DNA of 64,000 nt from Trichomonas vaginalis G3 (GCF_026262505.1 NC_067207.1:9392082-9456081), one strand, 5' to 3'. Numbered from the stretch's first letter, positions 10,801 to 20,935 are shown. Translations and numbers: made by a program. The notes: generated by a model from the sequence alone, not told the origin.

Positions 10801-11324
10801 AATTTGAGAACTTTACACAGCTTGCAACAATGATTTCAATAGTCTACATCACTCGATGCCAAAACAAGCCAAATACTATGAGGATCGAGTCAATTGCCTG
10901 CAAGATATTAGAGTGGGTCAGGAAAGCCACTGTTCCAGGCGTTGGCGGCAAGCTTGACTTCTTATTAGACTCATTTAATTTCATTATGTGCTATAGTACT
11001 AATATCAAGGAGATGGCTGATATCAGAATGCAGCAGTCTCTCAATTTGAAGATAAGAGACAATTATATGATGCTTCCTGAATTAATTCAGAAAAAGGTCA
11101 TCCTAAACATTCCTCCACAGTCATTCCAGATGGTTCAGGATCCGTTGTACTTCCATGTCACACTTCCTCAGCCAGTTCCTCAGTTCCAGATGGATATTCC
11201 ACCTCAATTCCCGCCTCCTCCTTCTGCACCGCAGCAACAACCTACTCTTAATATGTCTATGGAACCTACAATAGATATGACCAACTTGGAAGATGACGAT
11301 TTTATGTTCCAGTGGCAACTTTAA
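7812..11324 (+). CDS. MED12: MED12-like Mediator kinase-module subunit
   Basis: A 1,170-residue, mostly helical protein. The frame opens at 7728, but the Met at 7812 is preferred because the sequence from MQGF onward resembles the KQGF start of the Med12 N-terminal domain. RASWILHYLARYF (about residues 134-146) matches the RAAWLIK segment, and FNYS...YDFLTGII (about 159-190) matches the WDYT...FLTWVLE segment of animal MED12. This subunit links the Cdk8 kinase to Mediator and controls RNA polymerase II transcription in the nucleus. The middle is helical-repeat-like without clear motifs. The tail (from about 1110) is rich in Pro, Gln and Met and ends acidic, as MED12 tails are Gln/Pro-rich. 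It is shorter than the animal protein (about 2,200). An alternative is another large helical scaffold such as NOT1; the N-terminal matches favour MED12. Confidence 0.6.
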   Translation: MQGFVTEFARKPYLVPDSGNSQPYVPTYQYGESNTSILILDGGDRNSWNNDLGDLDVKNQNLEKNLPIMVRLQENKLEPGPKLALHDGGLALFVSMIQDTTIHPYSLCPFPKIEIDDINYVITNMVDTRAPPDRASWILHYLARYFDYNVDITTKLLEFNYSDDDYFAKFCYYSYKRNILNCYDFLTGIIQKMKPTALKIFKDEILHSHQLCALAFSKQDEFMIGDTPLKAKQIYLNMLNEDMCLQKTHLIQFSILHAISGHIPVLYDYSISNDLNKLMMNMKSENRRCRQIYQAINTSMLPPSLQLQNLIISNYPTFDVKKIKNGAQRIIAYIPYTLTNTIIFDLLEIPFWFPENNGHLAAAIIYVIQMLPKAKLNMKQLVDFVYQHVDEIACFKHTFAELQAANLVNYSEFISKVQFSSNFTMLKAETINIVSTLPFYGLKKENNKAFNNAMRRLGSDEYNSALKFFLTNISNLEQTILANKNVMEQIPYATQYSVGSFVVGNTKMFSEALDIIMTFNLATLFPVLVENIYNSTEYKLSITHKILAKIIESIPILILHGFFQKFVEIILNNPTNSTITELVTAIHDKYKDIVSLQDKYKETYSQIVKNKNVNISTENIRNFFRRFSYLCSLHVFDAFHSIDNQHDFEAVFPTFLTNLLMFRSLKSSTFINFFEEFTESGCISQPSSFFVKILLNVLLSFKENDFTDHVVSVVSDFFSYIFKHGHYLPMNYLSECRRKRYQPEIITKLISILIASAQKNPEVFNPYNSLNDSTVKNFSNDLPLLSTFISVLCDNSHFPQLTADLIHQFDSSTSQPISLPGCFFSMLPEEARGKSFEESFEFMKTGITRENAKLIGYWLKFSIFYTIDNQNVQFPVVFQAPDRNLQTKYMTQVSEAFFGLFNSISKADENANLYLFAWSTILHVDRNRRSELYSSIYSTPVFANAAVQVFQTHFAQGDINFGSAISLFIHPVIQIAAIISFDQLIDNVINSDYASTEFENFTQLATMISIVYITRCQNKPNTMRIESIACKILEWVRKATVPGVGGKLDFLLDSFNFIMCYSTNIKEMADIRMQQSLNLKIRDNYMMLPELIQKKVILNIPPQSFQMVQDPLYFHVTLPQPVPQFQMDIPPQFPPPPSAPQQQPTLNMSMEPTIDMTNLEDDDFMFQWQL

Positions 11325-12183
11325 TTTTTTTATTTTGTAATTTTATTTATTTGAAAGTAAATGCATGTGTATATATTATTATCCTTAAATAACTTTGATT
11401 TTTCTCGAAATCAAGTTGTGGAGTTAAAACCAATGGTCAATTGTAACTTTTGATTTAATATAAAGCATTTTCATAGATAGTCTATTATTAGCTAGTATAT
11501 ATCTTCTTATGTATTACACCTTCGCACACAAATCTTAGAAGGAATGAGATAGTCTTGCAAATGAATCTTACCTATATACAGTTTTAGTTTCATATTTGAT
11601 GTATATTTAAAAAATTAATAATCTATAGACTATCCATTTTAATTTAATGCGAACTTTTAGAAATGTATCAGATTTCAGTTTTTTTGAATGGAATTCAAAA
11701 TTAAAGAGTTAATAGAATATAATATAAATCATCTTTTAAGAGAGAAATTGAAATCATAAATAATTGAATGGCTCTCAATTATTCACATTTAGTTGTAATA
11801 TTTTATGTTATAAGACTAGTAACATTAATTGCTTATAAATGTCATTTGACAGCGGTTTTAACCGTTTCATCAAAATTAGATTTGATATATGTCTTATTTT
11901 TAATTTTCTAGTAAAAATTTAGATTTTAATCTTTCTTTTTTATCCATAAAATTCTTTGATTGTTATTGAATTATCATATATATTCGTATCTAACAATAAA
12001 GGATAACTTTTCATTTGATAGGTCATTCAAAATAAAATTTTTTGATCTGAAAACTTTAAATATCAAAAATATTATTTTTATATACAGGTTGAATATTGTA
12101 ACATGATTTTAGAAAACGGTTTAATTGAATCTTAGTACGATAATTTCTGATTCAAAATTTAGTTTTTTACTTTTTCTCTTTAA
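11325..12183. other. Non-coding intergenic region
   Basis: About 860 bp of AT-rich sequence with no open frame of note, no tRNA arms and no repeat recognised. Confidence 0.5.
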
Positions 12184-12699
12184 ATGTTTTTGTTCCTTTT
12201 ATCACTTAGCATTTCTTCTCGTCAAAGTCTCATCGAGCAGATTAAAAGAGAACTCGAATTAACAAAGCGCGAAATGGCAAAAATCAAAGAAAGCCCGATT
12301 TTCCAAGTTGAAGAAGATATCCCAGAAGTTGCCATCGAAGACGACAAAACAGTTCAAGAGAGCAACGCAGTCCATTCAATCGATGTAAGAGTTGTCTCTG
12401 ATGAACAGGGTAACCTCTATAAATTAGTTCCTCTGACAGAAGAAGAAATTTTATACGTTAGGAAGGCTCAGCAAGATCAAGCCAACCAGCAGTCACAAGT
12501 TAACCAACAATCTCAAGTCAACGCAAGGCCATTTCTTAACCAGCAATCTCAAGTCAACCAAGAAGTTGTAGGTAACCAGCAATCTCAGGTTAACCAACAA
12601 TCTCAAGTCAACGGAATATTTGGCAAGAAAATCACGGACCGAAGATATCGTCCCCAGCCAATTGAGCTTCAAAACAGATTCTTAGCTAACCAAGTTTAA
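12184..12699 (+). CDS. Small Gln/Asn-repeat protein with N-terminal hydrophobic segment
   Basis: 171 residues. Residues 1-12 form a hydrophobic stretch (MFLFLLSLSISS) followed by charged sequence, which could be a secretion signal. Residues 14-40 look helical and charged, with possible coiled coil (LIEQIKRELELTKREMAKI). From about residue 100 there are five NQQSQVN units in two pairs and a single, at DNA level a short tandem repeat at about 12481-12613. The C-terminus is basic. No family is recognised. The repeat number is likely to vary between strains. Secretion is an inference from the N-terminus alone. Confidence 0.55.
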   Translation: MFLFLLSLSISSRQSLIEQIKRELELTKREMAKIKESPIFQVEEDIPEVAIEDDKTVQESNAVHSIDVRVVSDEQGNLYKLVPLTEEEILYVRKAQQDQANQQSQVNQQSQVNARPFLNQQSQVNQEVVGNQQSQVNQQSQVNGIFGKKITDRRYRPQPIELQNRFLANQV

Positions 12700-12848
12700 A
12701 TTCCTTAATTAATTTTTTTTACTCCTCGAAATTCTTAAAAAGCAAAACAATAATTTCTTTCTTTTTTTCTTTTTTGGTTTGATTTTGAAAATAATCTTAA
12801 AACAAAACAATTTATTCCTAATAGGGATATATATTCGTTTGGTGTTAA

Positions 12849-14126
12849 CTAATTAACAAGAGTTCGAACTAAATCGTTGATAGAATTAATAATTTCTCTA
12901 ATTGGTTCATTATCCTCTTCTTCTTCATATTCGAGCTTAATTGGTTCATTCTTTTTAGTCTTCCTTTGCTTGGATTGGCCATCTTCTTCGCCATCATTTT
13001 CATTTGAACCTTCTGGATTCAAATACTCGTCAATCATGTCCTGAAGGTAGTTCGGAAGGAACTTAGAATCATAAGTTGCCGCTTCAAGTACCTCTGGAGG
13101 CTTTGCTTTTTCGGCAAAATCTTTTAATGGAGTCAAATCAGGGAGTTGGTCAGTGATATCCTCCAATCTCTTTTGAAGAACCATTGGACCTTTATATTTG
13201 AAGTAAGGGGAGATCTGGTCGATCTCTAATTCGTCATCAAATTTCTTTTCAAGGAGAAGCTTCGTTTCTCTATCCGTAAAACGGTTTTTCGTAATTTTGT
13301 TGGTGGGAAGCCTTGTAGAAATTGAGAAGACAACGTACATAATATAACCTTTTGATAAGAAATCGAATTCTTCGTGAGTTTTATTGAGATCTCCTGCATT
13401 ATTTACGAAGCTCTTGACTAAGTCTATGACGTTGAACATCTTCATGTCGGGTTTGGTCTCTTCAACTTTGAATCTTTCGGTTAAAATTTCAGGAACTCGA
13501 AGTCCTTTGATTTTTTCACCGGTCTTGACGCGTTCCATGAGGTCTATTGTGTGTTTCTTAATATTCTGGGCTATTAATGTCCGGAAATGAGGAGTTAAAA
13601 CCTTATAAATATTATCAGAATCAATATTTTCAGCGTAGAGCTTCAGGAGCTGGTTATCGTCTTCAATGGACCATATAACACTTGATCCTCGTATCTTTGG
13701 TGCTTCTTGTGTCTCTTTAATGACAAATGCTTCGTTATCAGATAAATCTTTGTTTGCATTTGGATTTTTCTTGGTGTTTTTCTTGTTCCTCTGGAAGAGG
13801 AAGGCCTTATGAATATCGTACTTCTGGATTAAACGGGCTACATAAGCAGGAAGTCCGTCTTCGTCGTATTCTATTTTATCATTCTTATATTCATCGCAAT
13901 TTGGGTATTGATGTATGAAGTATTGAAGGAATGTATTATCCTCAAGCGATTTCTGTATCTTTCGGCGTCTTTGTTCAACAGATCTGGTATTTTCGATTTT
14001 AAGTAAGTCTCTGATGTATCTGAATGTACATCCTGAGTGGTATCGCTCGAGAATGATTCTTGTCTCTCTATTCGTAAATGCGTTTGAAGTGAAATGCGTG
14101 CACATTTGGCGAATTCGAAGTAACAT
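12849..14126 (-). CDS. Three-repeat SANT/Myb-like nuclear protein
   Basis: 425 residues. Three SANT/Myb-like helix-turn-helix units can be seen: about residues 17-60 (FTNRETRIILERYHSG and on), 168-215 (IWSIEDDNQLLKLYAE and on) and 278-320 (FTDRETKLLLEKKFDD and on). The first and third share the start FT-R-E. Unlike the R2R3 Myb proteins of trichomonads, the units are widely spaced and the classic tryptophans are mostly replaced. The C-terminal 60 residues are acidic and Lys-rich. The likely role is DNA or chromatin binding in the nucleus; the target is unknown. The start is the ATG at 14126, with another Met at residue 8. The upstream UBL-UBA gene, same strand, ends only 63 bases away. Confidence 0.6.
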   Translation of the reverse strand: MLLRIRQMCTHFTSNAFTNRETRIILERYHSGCTFRYIRDLLKIENTRSVEQRRRKIQKSLEDNTFLQYFIHQYPNCDEYKNDKIEYDEDGLPAYVARLIQKYDIHKAFLFQRNKKNTKKNPNANKDLSDNEAFVIKETQEAPKIRGSSVIWSIEDDNQLLKLYAENIDSDNIYKVLTPHFRTLIAQNIKKHTIDLMERVKTGEKIKGLRVPEILTERFKVEETKPDMKMFNVIDLVKSFVNNAGDLNKTHEEFDFLSKGYIMYVVFSISTRLPTNKITKNRFTDRETKLLLEKKFDDELEIDQISPYFKYKGPMVLQKRLEDITDQLPDLTPLKDFAEKAKPPEVLEAATYDSKFLPNYLQDMIDEYLNPEGSNENDGEEDGQSKQRKTKKNEPIKLEYEEEEDNEPIREIINSINDLVRTLVN

Positions 14127-14189
14127 GATATATAATACGTAATTTAGATATCCTTTGGTAAACGCAGGGAACGCTGATGCTGTTTCATC

Positions 14190-15077
14190 TCATTTTCCTT
14201 TTGCTTCGAAGAATTTTTTGATTAAAGCTGAAACATCGAGAAAAGCGTCTTTTGGAAGATCAGCGCTTTGGTCAATATACAGATTTTTGGGGTCTTTATC
14301 CAATTTCTTTATCTGTGGAGGCACTTTCTTTACAGGGCCAGGAATTCTTTTTTCATCTTGAGATTCTGCATCAGCTGCATCTTGTGCTGACTCAGATTCA
14401 TCTTCTGGTGCATCTTCGGCTGGATCTGACTCAGTTGGAGCCGCTGTAATCTCGGGAGAATCGGATTCGGAAGATTGGGCTGGAGTAAAGGCAGAAGATT
14501 GTTTTTCGCTTTCAGATGACTTCTCACTAGGTTCTTCGTATTCTGATGATTTTTCTTCTTCGGATTCTTCTTCCTTTTTTGTATTTTTCTGTTGTTTTTT
14601 CTTATTTCGATTTCTTTTGCTCGTATTTTTAGTTGTTTCTTTTTCCTTTCTTTTGCTATCGGAGTTTTTCTTTTTTGGTGAAGGAGAACTTACTCATTTC
14701 GGAGTTGCAGTTTGTTTTAAGATAAATACTGCTTTATCAGCATCACCTTTAGTTATATTCAACGCAGCAGTGACTTGGCGTGACGTAAATCCCATGTTTG
14801 TTAAGTATTTTACTTTTTCCGGATCGACTTGATACGAAATTATTTCATTATTAGTTTTATCGGTCTGCTTTTCATTGATTTTGCATTCTAAAGTGATCTC
14901 TTTTTCCTTTTCAGCAGAATCAAGCTTGTATTCGTCAGGAAGTAATTTATTTTTCTTATATATTTCCATATCAGACATAGGAACGTGGGTTTTCTTCGAC
15001 AAGTAAACTTTCAAGTCTAAAATCGATTTTGTTGTTCGTGTAACGGCATATGACTTTCCTTGAAAACTCACGTTCAT
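14190..15077 (-). pseudogene. UBL-UBA protein gene interrupted by one in-frame TGA
   Basis: The first 127 codons encode a ubiquitin-like fold (about residues 1-70, with KSILDLKVYLSKKT) followed by a clear UBA domain (about 88-122, VKYLTNMGFTSRQVTAAL). This is the layout of ubiquitin-shuttle proteins that carry ubiquitinated cargo to the proteasome. A TGA stands at 14694-14696. Beyond it the same frame stays open for 167 codons to a second TGA at 14190-14192, encoding a Lys-rich then Ser/Glu-rich linker and a conserved-looking basic-hydrophobic end (PKDAFLDVSALIKKFF). That second part contains no Met, so it cannot be a separate gene from its own ATG. Options are a recent nonsense change, stop read-through giving two isoforms, or a sequence error. 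A GTAAGT follows the TGA, but removing an intron from there would not remove the stop. Confidence 0.65.
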
Positions 15078-15788
15078 ATAAGAAAATAATTTTACAATGA
15101 AAAAAAAAATCGAATCTGAAAAAATCGGAATTTTGTTTGTTAATATTAATTAAATATATTTTCGTTGTATGCCTTCTTAAAAATAGATAACCGTATAGAG
15201 TCTCAAATATTGAATTAGAGTATGATCAGATTGCATTATAACATATAAAGTGTGCATATCCAGAATCTCTGGAGTGGCCATTAAAAGTGTCAATTACATT
15301 GAATCTGTATTGATTCTACTGTTTGGTCTAATGATCTTAGCTTTAATCAATCATTTACTTGTTAGAATTTCTGCCTGTAATGTCAATTCTATCTTCCGTT
15401 CGTTTCGATTTCTAAATTTTTTCAAAGAAATGTCGTTAAATAAGTCAATTATTTATCAATATGAATTTCAATCAACACTCTTATTTGTTATATTTCAGAG
15501 ATGTAGTTAAAATTAAGTAGATTTTGGCAATAGCAGAGAAATCGTTTAAATCCTACTGATATCTAAGGATATTTATGTATATAATTATTAAACATTCGTC
15601 TTAAATCAATTAACCCACTTCTAATAGTTGAAATCCATGATTTGCATGCTATTTCAAAATATTACTATTTGAAGAGATAATATATTGTGATACACTTATC
15701 ATTCTCAATGTTACTTAGAAGATAATAATGTGTTGAAAACGTATTAACGAACCAACACAATTGTTTAAACAAAATCTTAATTTATTAA
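15078..15788. other. Non-coding intergenic region
   Basis: AT-rich region upstream of the UBL-UBA gene, up to the TTAA of the next MITE. A frame at 15250-15510 has membrane-like hydrophobic composition but no supporting context and is not called. Confidence 0.4.
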
Positions 15789-16555
15789 GGGTGGCGGAAA
15801 GTGAAGTGAATGAACAAAAATAAAATGCTATTATCTCGCCATATGTTTAATATCTTTCAGTAAAAATTATATAGCTACAAATATCGTTTGTAGTAGTATA
15901 CGTATGCCATAATTTCATTATCATATATGCAAGCTTTTTGTTTTCCCTCCTGTGATCAATATTTGACTTTCGCTTTTGATAGGGGTAAAAAACTTTAAAT
16001 ATTTCATGATTGGAGCTTTAAGCACAAAATATGCTCAATAGAAAACATAGAAAACAGCATCTTTTATATATTTAAATATGAAGAAAGACTCCTTATCTGA
16101 TATTGAAAGACTAAATACAAATCTAATTAAACTCTGAATAGGTGCAAAGTGTAAAGAAAAGTATCGGATGTAATTGGTATTTATATGCTGTTTATTCTCA
16201 TACATTGATTTTATGCAAATTTTATAAGTAGTTCCAGATCTCATCACTTATTGCATCTTAGACGAATTTAATAGATACGTGTTTTGTTCAATAGAAAAAA
16301 TAGATCTATGTACCTATAATGCATACCTTAAGTATTTTTGATATTAATTCAAAAACCAGAGACTAGATACAGTCGGAAATTCAATTTTTTCATTCATTAT
16401 TTCTCTACCAGATAGAGATCTCAGACGACCCAAACTTTGTAGTAAATACTTATTTATATACACTATTTAATTATGCTACAATAACAAAAGAATTTCAAAT
16501 ATTTATTTAGTTATTTTTACTTTTTGTTATTCGGTCACATCACTTTTCCCCACCC
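15789..16555. mobile_element. TTAA-flanked MITE (GGGTGG ends)
   Basis: 767 bp flanked by TTAA on both sides (15785-15788 and 16556-16559). Terminal inverted repeats match at 17 of 21 positions: GGGTGGCGGAAAGTGAAGTGA on the left and GGGTGGGGAAAAGTGATGTGA on the complement of the right. No transposase frame. TTAA duplication suggests piggyBac-type mobilisation; a TA duplication with AGGG ends (Tc1/mariner type) would read the same way. The same GGGTGG start occurs in the larger element at 50791. Confidence 0.8.
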
Positions 16556-16688
16556 TTAAACTAATGAAGTATATATTCTGAATTTGTCATTAAAGATGCA
16601 AATTATTATTAAAGTGGACGTTAATTGCGCTGAATATAATAAAAAAATGATATTTTCGACTTTGATTTCGGGATGAAAACTAAAAAGG

Positions 16689-16694
16689 AAAAAA
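16689..16694 (-). terminator. RNA polymerase III T6 terminator of tRNA-Arg
   Basis: A run of six T on the transcribed strand immediately after the discriminator base of the tRNA. Confidence 0.8.
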
Positions 16695-16768
16695 CGCGCC
16701 GTCCAGGACTTGAACCTGGACTCTACTACTCCGTAGGCAGTCGCCTTATCCAATTGGGCCAACGGCGC
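16695..16768 (-). tRNA. tRNA-Arg (anticodon ACG)
   Basis: A full cloverleaf reads on the minus strand. The acceptor stem is GCGCCGT with ACGGCGC. The D arm has a GCC/GGC stem. The anticodon stem ACTGC/GTAGT encloses the loop CTACGGA (anticodon ACG, read as ICG for CGN codons). The T arm is CCAGG-TTCAAGT-CCTGG. Six T residues follow directly (complement of 16689-16694), serving as the RNA polymerase III terminator. No intron. It lies 135 bases from a TTAA-flanked MITE. Confidence 0.95.
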
Positions 16769-16934
16769 TTCACATTAATGCTTATTTTTCTAATATAATA
16801 TAATATTGATGGATTTGTAAACACAAAATGAATCCGGTAGAATTGTTAATATTGAAATATTTAATGTGAATATGAGGTTCTTGATTTGAATGGCATTTTT
16901 TTCTTTGAGAAATATAAAAATTTTATATTACAAA

Positions 16935-17453
16935 ATGCCAAAAATCCCTGCTGAGCCCCTGCTCTTTACCCCTCAGCCCAAACGTCGTAAAATGAGCCAA
17001 TATAGTCCACGTAGTGAACGTAAGCTTCCAATTCCTCTTTATTCTGAAAATGAATTCAAAGATTACATGCTTAATCCTCATAACTTAAAACCAAACTTTA
17101 ATTGTGTTGTTAAATCAATAGTTAGTCTCTCCTTTGGAATTGAACATCTTGATCGTGTCAAAAAACAAATTAACGAATATTTAGAAACTCTACAACCAAT
17201 TAATTCTTCAATGAAGCAGATTGTAGACCTTATTCTGGTGGCTGCTCGGTCTCCTTTTGTTATAATCGAAATTTTATTCAATTCATTTTTCAAATTGTCC
17301 GAAAAGGTTACTCCAGATGCCCACCAAATATCGCTAATTACTGAGTCATTCAATGATTACGTTAATGATTTTACAATACTTTATCCAAATGATTTCAAAG
17401 AATCTATTCATAATATCCAAAGCAAACTTAAGCTCTACTGCTTAGATGAATGA
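16935..17453 (+). CDS. Unknown protein with basic N-terminus
   Basis: 172 residues from the ATG at 16935. The frame opens at 16890, but the extra 15 residues are low-complexity and hydrophobic, and the Met at 16935 gives the more ordinary start MPKIPAEPLL. Residues 10-35 contain PKRRK, a possible nuclear localisation signal, and Ser/Pro sites (YSPRSE). Residues 45-165 are predicted helical with alternating hydrophobics, like a small helical adaptor domain. No family recognised. Stops with TGA. Confidence 0.5.
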   Translation: MPKIPAEPLLFTPQPKRRKMSQYSPRSERKLPIPLYSENEFKDYMLNPHNLKPNFNCVVKSIVSLSFGIEHLDRVKKQINEYLETLQPINSSMKQIVDLILVAARSPFVIIEILFNSFFKLSEKVTPDAHQISLITESFNDYVNDFTILYPNDFKESIHNIQSKLKLYCLDE

Positions 17454-17797
17454 TATTTTTCTATTCCATTCTATTACTTGTTGTTTATTTAATTAAAAAG
17501 AAAAAAAAATATATTAATTTTATAAGGGAAGCCTATTTATCGTGCATTTACCACAACATTAAGAAATTTATATTGAATTAAATGATTGAAAGGCATTGTT
17601 GGTGAAAATAAAATGAGATATAGAATTGAATAGTTCATAATGAATTGTATTTAAACTGAAAATATATTCTGCATTCCATTGTATTAAGAAAAATGAGTGA
17701 GATTCAAAATTTGGCATAAATGAAAAAAAATCCGAAATTAATAATACTAAAAGAGCCCGATTTTTATTCTTAATAGAAACAAAAATATATATGCTTT
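17454..17797. other. Non-coding spacer
   Basis: AT-rich convergent spacer between the unknown plus-strand gene and the pseudo-furin cluster. No feature recognised. Confidence 0.5.
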
Positions 17798-20395
17798 TTA
17801 TACTTGTAGAGTGTCCGGGGATGATTCTCTTGATGTTTTAGGTTTATACATTTTTCTCATAAAGTACACTGTGATAGCAATTGCCACGTGTATTACTATT
17901 GGCCACAGAATTGCCTTTAAGTATGCTGAAGTATCTGAATTACCGACATATCTGAGGAAATCTCTTGCTCTTGTTGGAATAATCTTATGTTTAAAGCCTT
18001 CTGAATTAAAGATTTCTGTATTAGAATAATCACAATATTCATCTTTTGCAGCATTAATTGGGAAAGAAAAATCTCGATGTAGTCTACTTGTGCCAGTACT
18101 GTTTCCCTTTGATGTATACATTCTGAATGGATATAGAATTGTTGAGCATGGCTTTGTAGTCTTCATCATCGACAAAGAAAGAATTCCTTTTTTAATACTT
18201 TTATTGAATTGTGTAAAGTTGACGTAAAATGAACCATTAATAAAGTTAGCAAATGCATAAAGTGATCTCCAATTTTCTAGATCATACAATGTTTGCTGTA
18301 TATACTGTAGTTTCGTGTGTTCCGGTAAATAATCTTCATACAAAGCGTATTGGAATTCAACAAGTTCTTTTCCGAATTCATGATAAGGTTCATAATTATA
18401 AATACCTACTGTATGGTTATTTTTAATTTGAAATTTTTCTGTTTCTATCATGTTATTTGTTATTGTATCTCTAACTCCCATTTTTACATATGATCAGTCT
18501 TTCAGTATACATGGAGGGTAGAATGAGTATTCTATTGGTTTATTTTTATCTCTAGATAGATTAATCTTTTTCGGTCTGAGATCAAATATTCTTTCAGAAT
18601 CTGTTCCATTAGTTTCATTAAAACTCCTAAGATAAAATGATAAATAACGAATATCTTTTTCTTCTGAAGTAGAACTATCATTATATTCTCTAGATACATT
18701 ACCAAGATCGGATAAATTGAAATTGACAGACACTTTCTCCATGCATTGTCTTGGTTTATTTTGATTATCAGAGAATTTTATTGTTGATTTTGCTTTTTCA
18801 TTTGAAAATGGTTTTCTAGTTGAAATTGTCTTATTAATATTTAATTCTTTATCACTATCTGATCCTGTGATGTTCAGTTTCATTCCCCAGATTTCATCTA
18901 CAGGTACATAGTTCCAATGTTTTACTGAAATTGTCCATGTGCCATTTGGTTTTTCACCGAAAAATTCACGAGATAAAATAACGAACTCCATTGTTTCAAG
19001 ATGTTTCTTCTCTTCACTAAATCGTTCACCCTTTGCACCAGATCTTAAGACTGCTTTTGTTTTCATTGGACTTGTCAAAGTGAAATGTAAATCTGAATAA
19101 TAGAAATGTCTCAAATGGAAAATAAATGAAACTGTTTCTACTCTTTTCATATCGCCTTCTGGGAAATCAAAAGTAAAATTCCTTTCTTCTTCGCCTGCAA
19201 AAGTAATTGTGAATAATTTTACATCGTAATCTGCGTAGATTGTTTTATTTATAAAATTTCCTTTGACTTCATCAACATGTTTTATCAGAGTTTCACTTAT
19301 AAGCTTCGTATATTCAATTCTACCGTAACCGTATGCGGGATTAAATGAAATACTAGCATTATTCGTTATCCATAAGGGATGAGAACTATCAATGATTGTT
19401 GATGAAAGCGCAACTGCATATAATACTGTACGATAGTCAATTTTATATTTATCTTTAAATTTTGTTTTCATCATAGCAACAACGGATGCAAAAATAGATG
19501 CTGCTGTATTTGACCCGAATCCTTTTCGATCTCCTCCGAAAGAGCTTGCTACAGTGATTTTCGGAAAGAATCTTGCCGGACCAAAGGTCAAAGTGTCACT
19601 AGCGCCGGACGTAACGCATGCTAGAGTTCCTGATGACCATTGGGATGTGAATGTGGAGCTTCCTGACGTTGAACTTGCTCCGATTATAAACGTTTGTGGC
19701 AGATAAAGGAGACTGAAGTACTGGGCATCTACAGAAAGGACACCGTAGTCACCTGAGCGTATGATGAATATTGTTTGGTCATATTTATCTAAGAGTTCAG
19801 AAATGCAATTATCCCATTTGTCATATCTATAAAAAGGAAGCATTGGTATTTGGTTATTTCCGGTATTATTCACAATTGTAAAAAATTCTCGAAACATTGA
19901 CATAACAATAATATCAAAATTTGCTTCTTTTTTAGTTAAATTCCTAAATCCACCTATGAATGTATCCATCTCCTTAACATTTTTAACCCAAAAATAGCTG
20001 AATTTGGCACCAGTTAACCTAGAAAAACTTTCACTCAATGCGATTGAAATAGAACCGGTGCCTTCGTAGTATTCTTCAGAAAGATCATTTTTTGTATAAT
20101 TCTGTCCAACAATAACATCATATGTACTGTCGTATGATTTATTAATTAATAAATTTGTATCATTAAAACCTTTTCCGATATATAAAAATTTTAAGTGTGA
20201 GACATCATATGTATCGGTAAAATTTTCTTCGGTAATTGTGTCATAATTGGGGTAATTTGAGTATGGATCGAAGATTTCGGAGGTTTCATTTGTTATATAC
20301 TTTTTCATATCACTGTACTGTGTCATATCAGATGAAAGCTCGATTGTTGGATATTCTTCTATTGGCTCTATGTATATAAAAATCGAGAAAAACAT
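17798..20395 (-). pseudogene. Pseudo-furin surface glycoprotein, copy 1, with one in-frame TGA
   Basis: A member of the four-gene furin/kexin-fold family (see the copy at 30820-33402 for the domain map). The frame is open from the ATG at 20395 to 17798 except for one TGA at 18494-18496. That stop lies in the extracellular part just after the conserved PPCILK, where paralogues read on to MGVRN. The four codons after it lead in frame into MGVRD and the rest of the protein, including the C-terminal membrane helix and a short tail. The catalytic positions are replaced as in the other copies: GKGF for the Asp motif, EGTGS for HGT and GSNTAA for GTSxAx. It is the most divergent copy. The stop would release a soluble protein lacking the membrane anchor. 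It may be a pseudogene or a secreted form. Confidence 0.75.
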
Positions 20396-20935
20396 TTGAA
20401 AATTTATTCTCAAAAACGATGAAAGATATTCAGAATTCATAATATTTCCAAGTATCATTCATGTATGAGTATTCATACAAGAATATTTCGTAAAAGAACT
20501 TCTAAGGTTCATATTTTGGAAATTTCCATTTTCGCCTTAGTTCTTCCTTAAATGATATTTTATGTTCTACAGATAAAACAGTATGTATTACAAAACATGT
20601 TCGGCAATTTGAAATTTTCAATACCTCTCAAATTTTGAGACAAGGCTGTCAAAATATTTTTGATCGAGAATGTCTTAAAGACATCCTAAATCAAAATAAA
20701 CTAATTTTCCGCTGAATTATCTACGATAACTACAATGATTTTTTTCATACCATTACTGTACATAAATCAAGACTAAAGAGTATCAAAGATCCATATTACT
20801 TGATAGACTTTTCAAATTTGAGAATTTGGAAGATCATGGTATGAAACGGTTTTCACCTTTTTTCACAGCAATTTTTGGAAACTGTTTTTTTTTAATTTTT
20901 CTTATAATCACTTCTGTAAACAGTTTCTTCTATAA
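20396..20935. other. Spacer between pseudo-furin copies 1 and 2
   Basis: 540 bp, AT-rich. A perfect small palindrome TGTATGAGTATTCATACA lies at about 20460-20479, upstream of copy 1. Otherwise nothing recognised. Confidence 0.4.

Noticed and set aside
13384-13590. Frames opposite or within the SANT/Myb, C2, NTPDase and pseudo-furin genes
   Set aside because: Shadows of the real genes in other frames.
14680-14700. Intron removing the TGA of the UBL-UBA gene (GTAAGT next to it)
   Set aside because: The GT lies after the stop, so splicing there would not remove it, and no trichomonad-type branch and acceptor motif follows.
15250-15510. 86-residue membrane-like frame
   Set aside because: Hydrophobic residues follow from T-rich DNA; no start context or homology.
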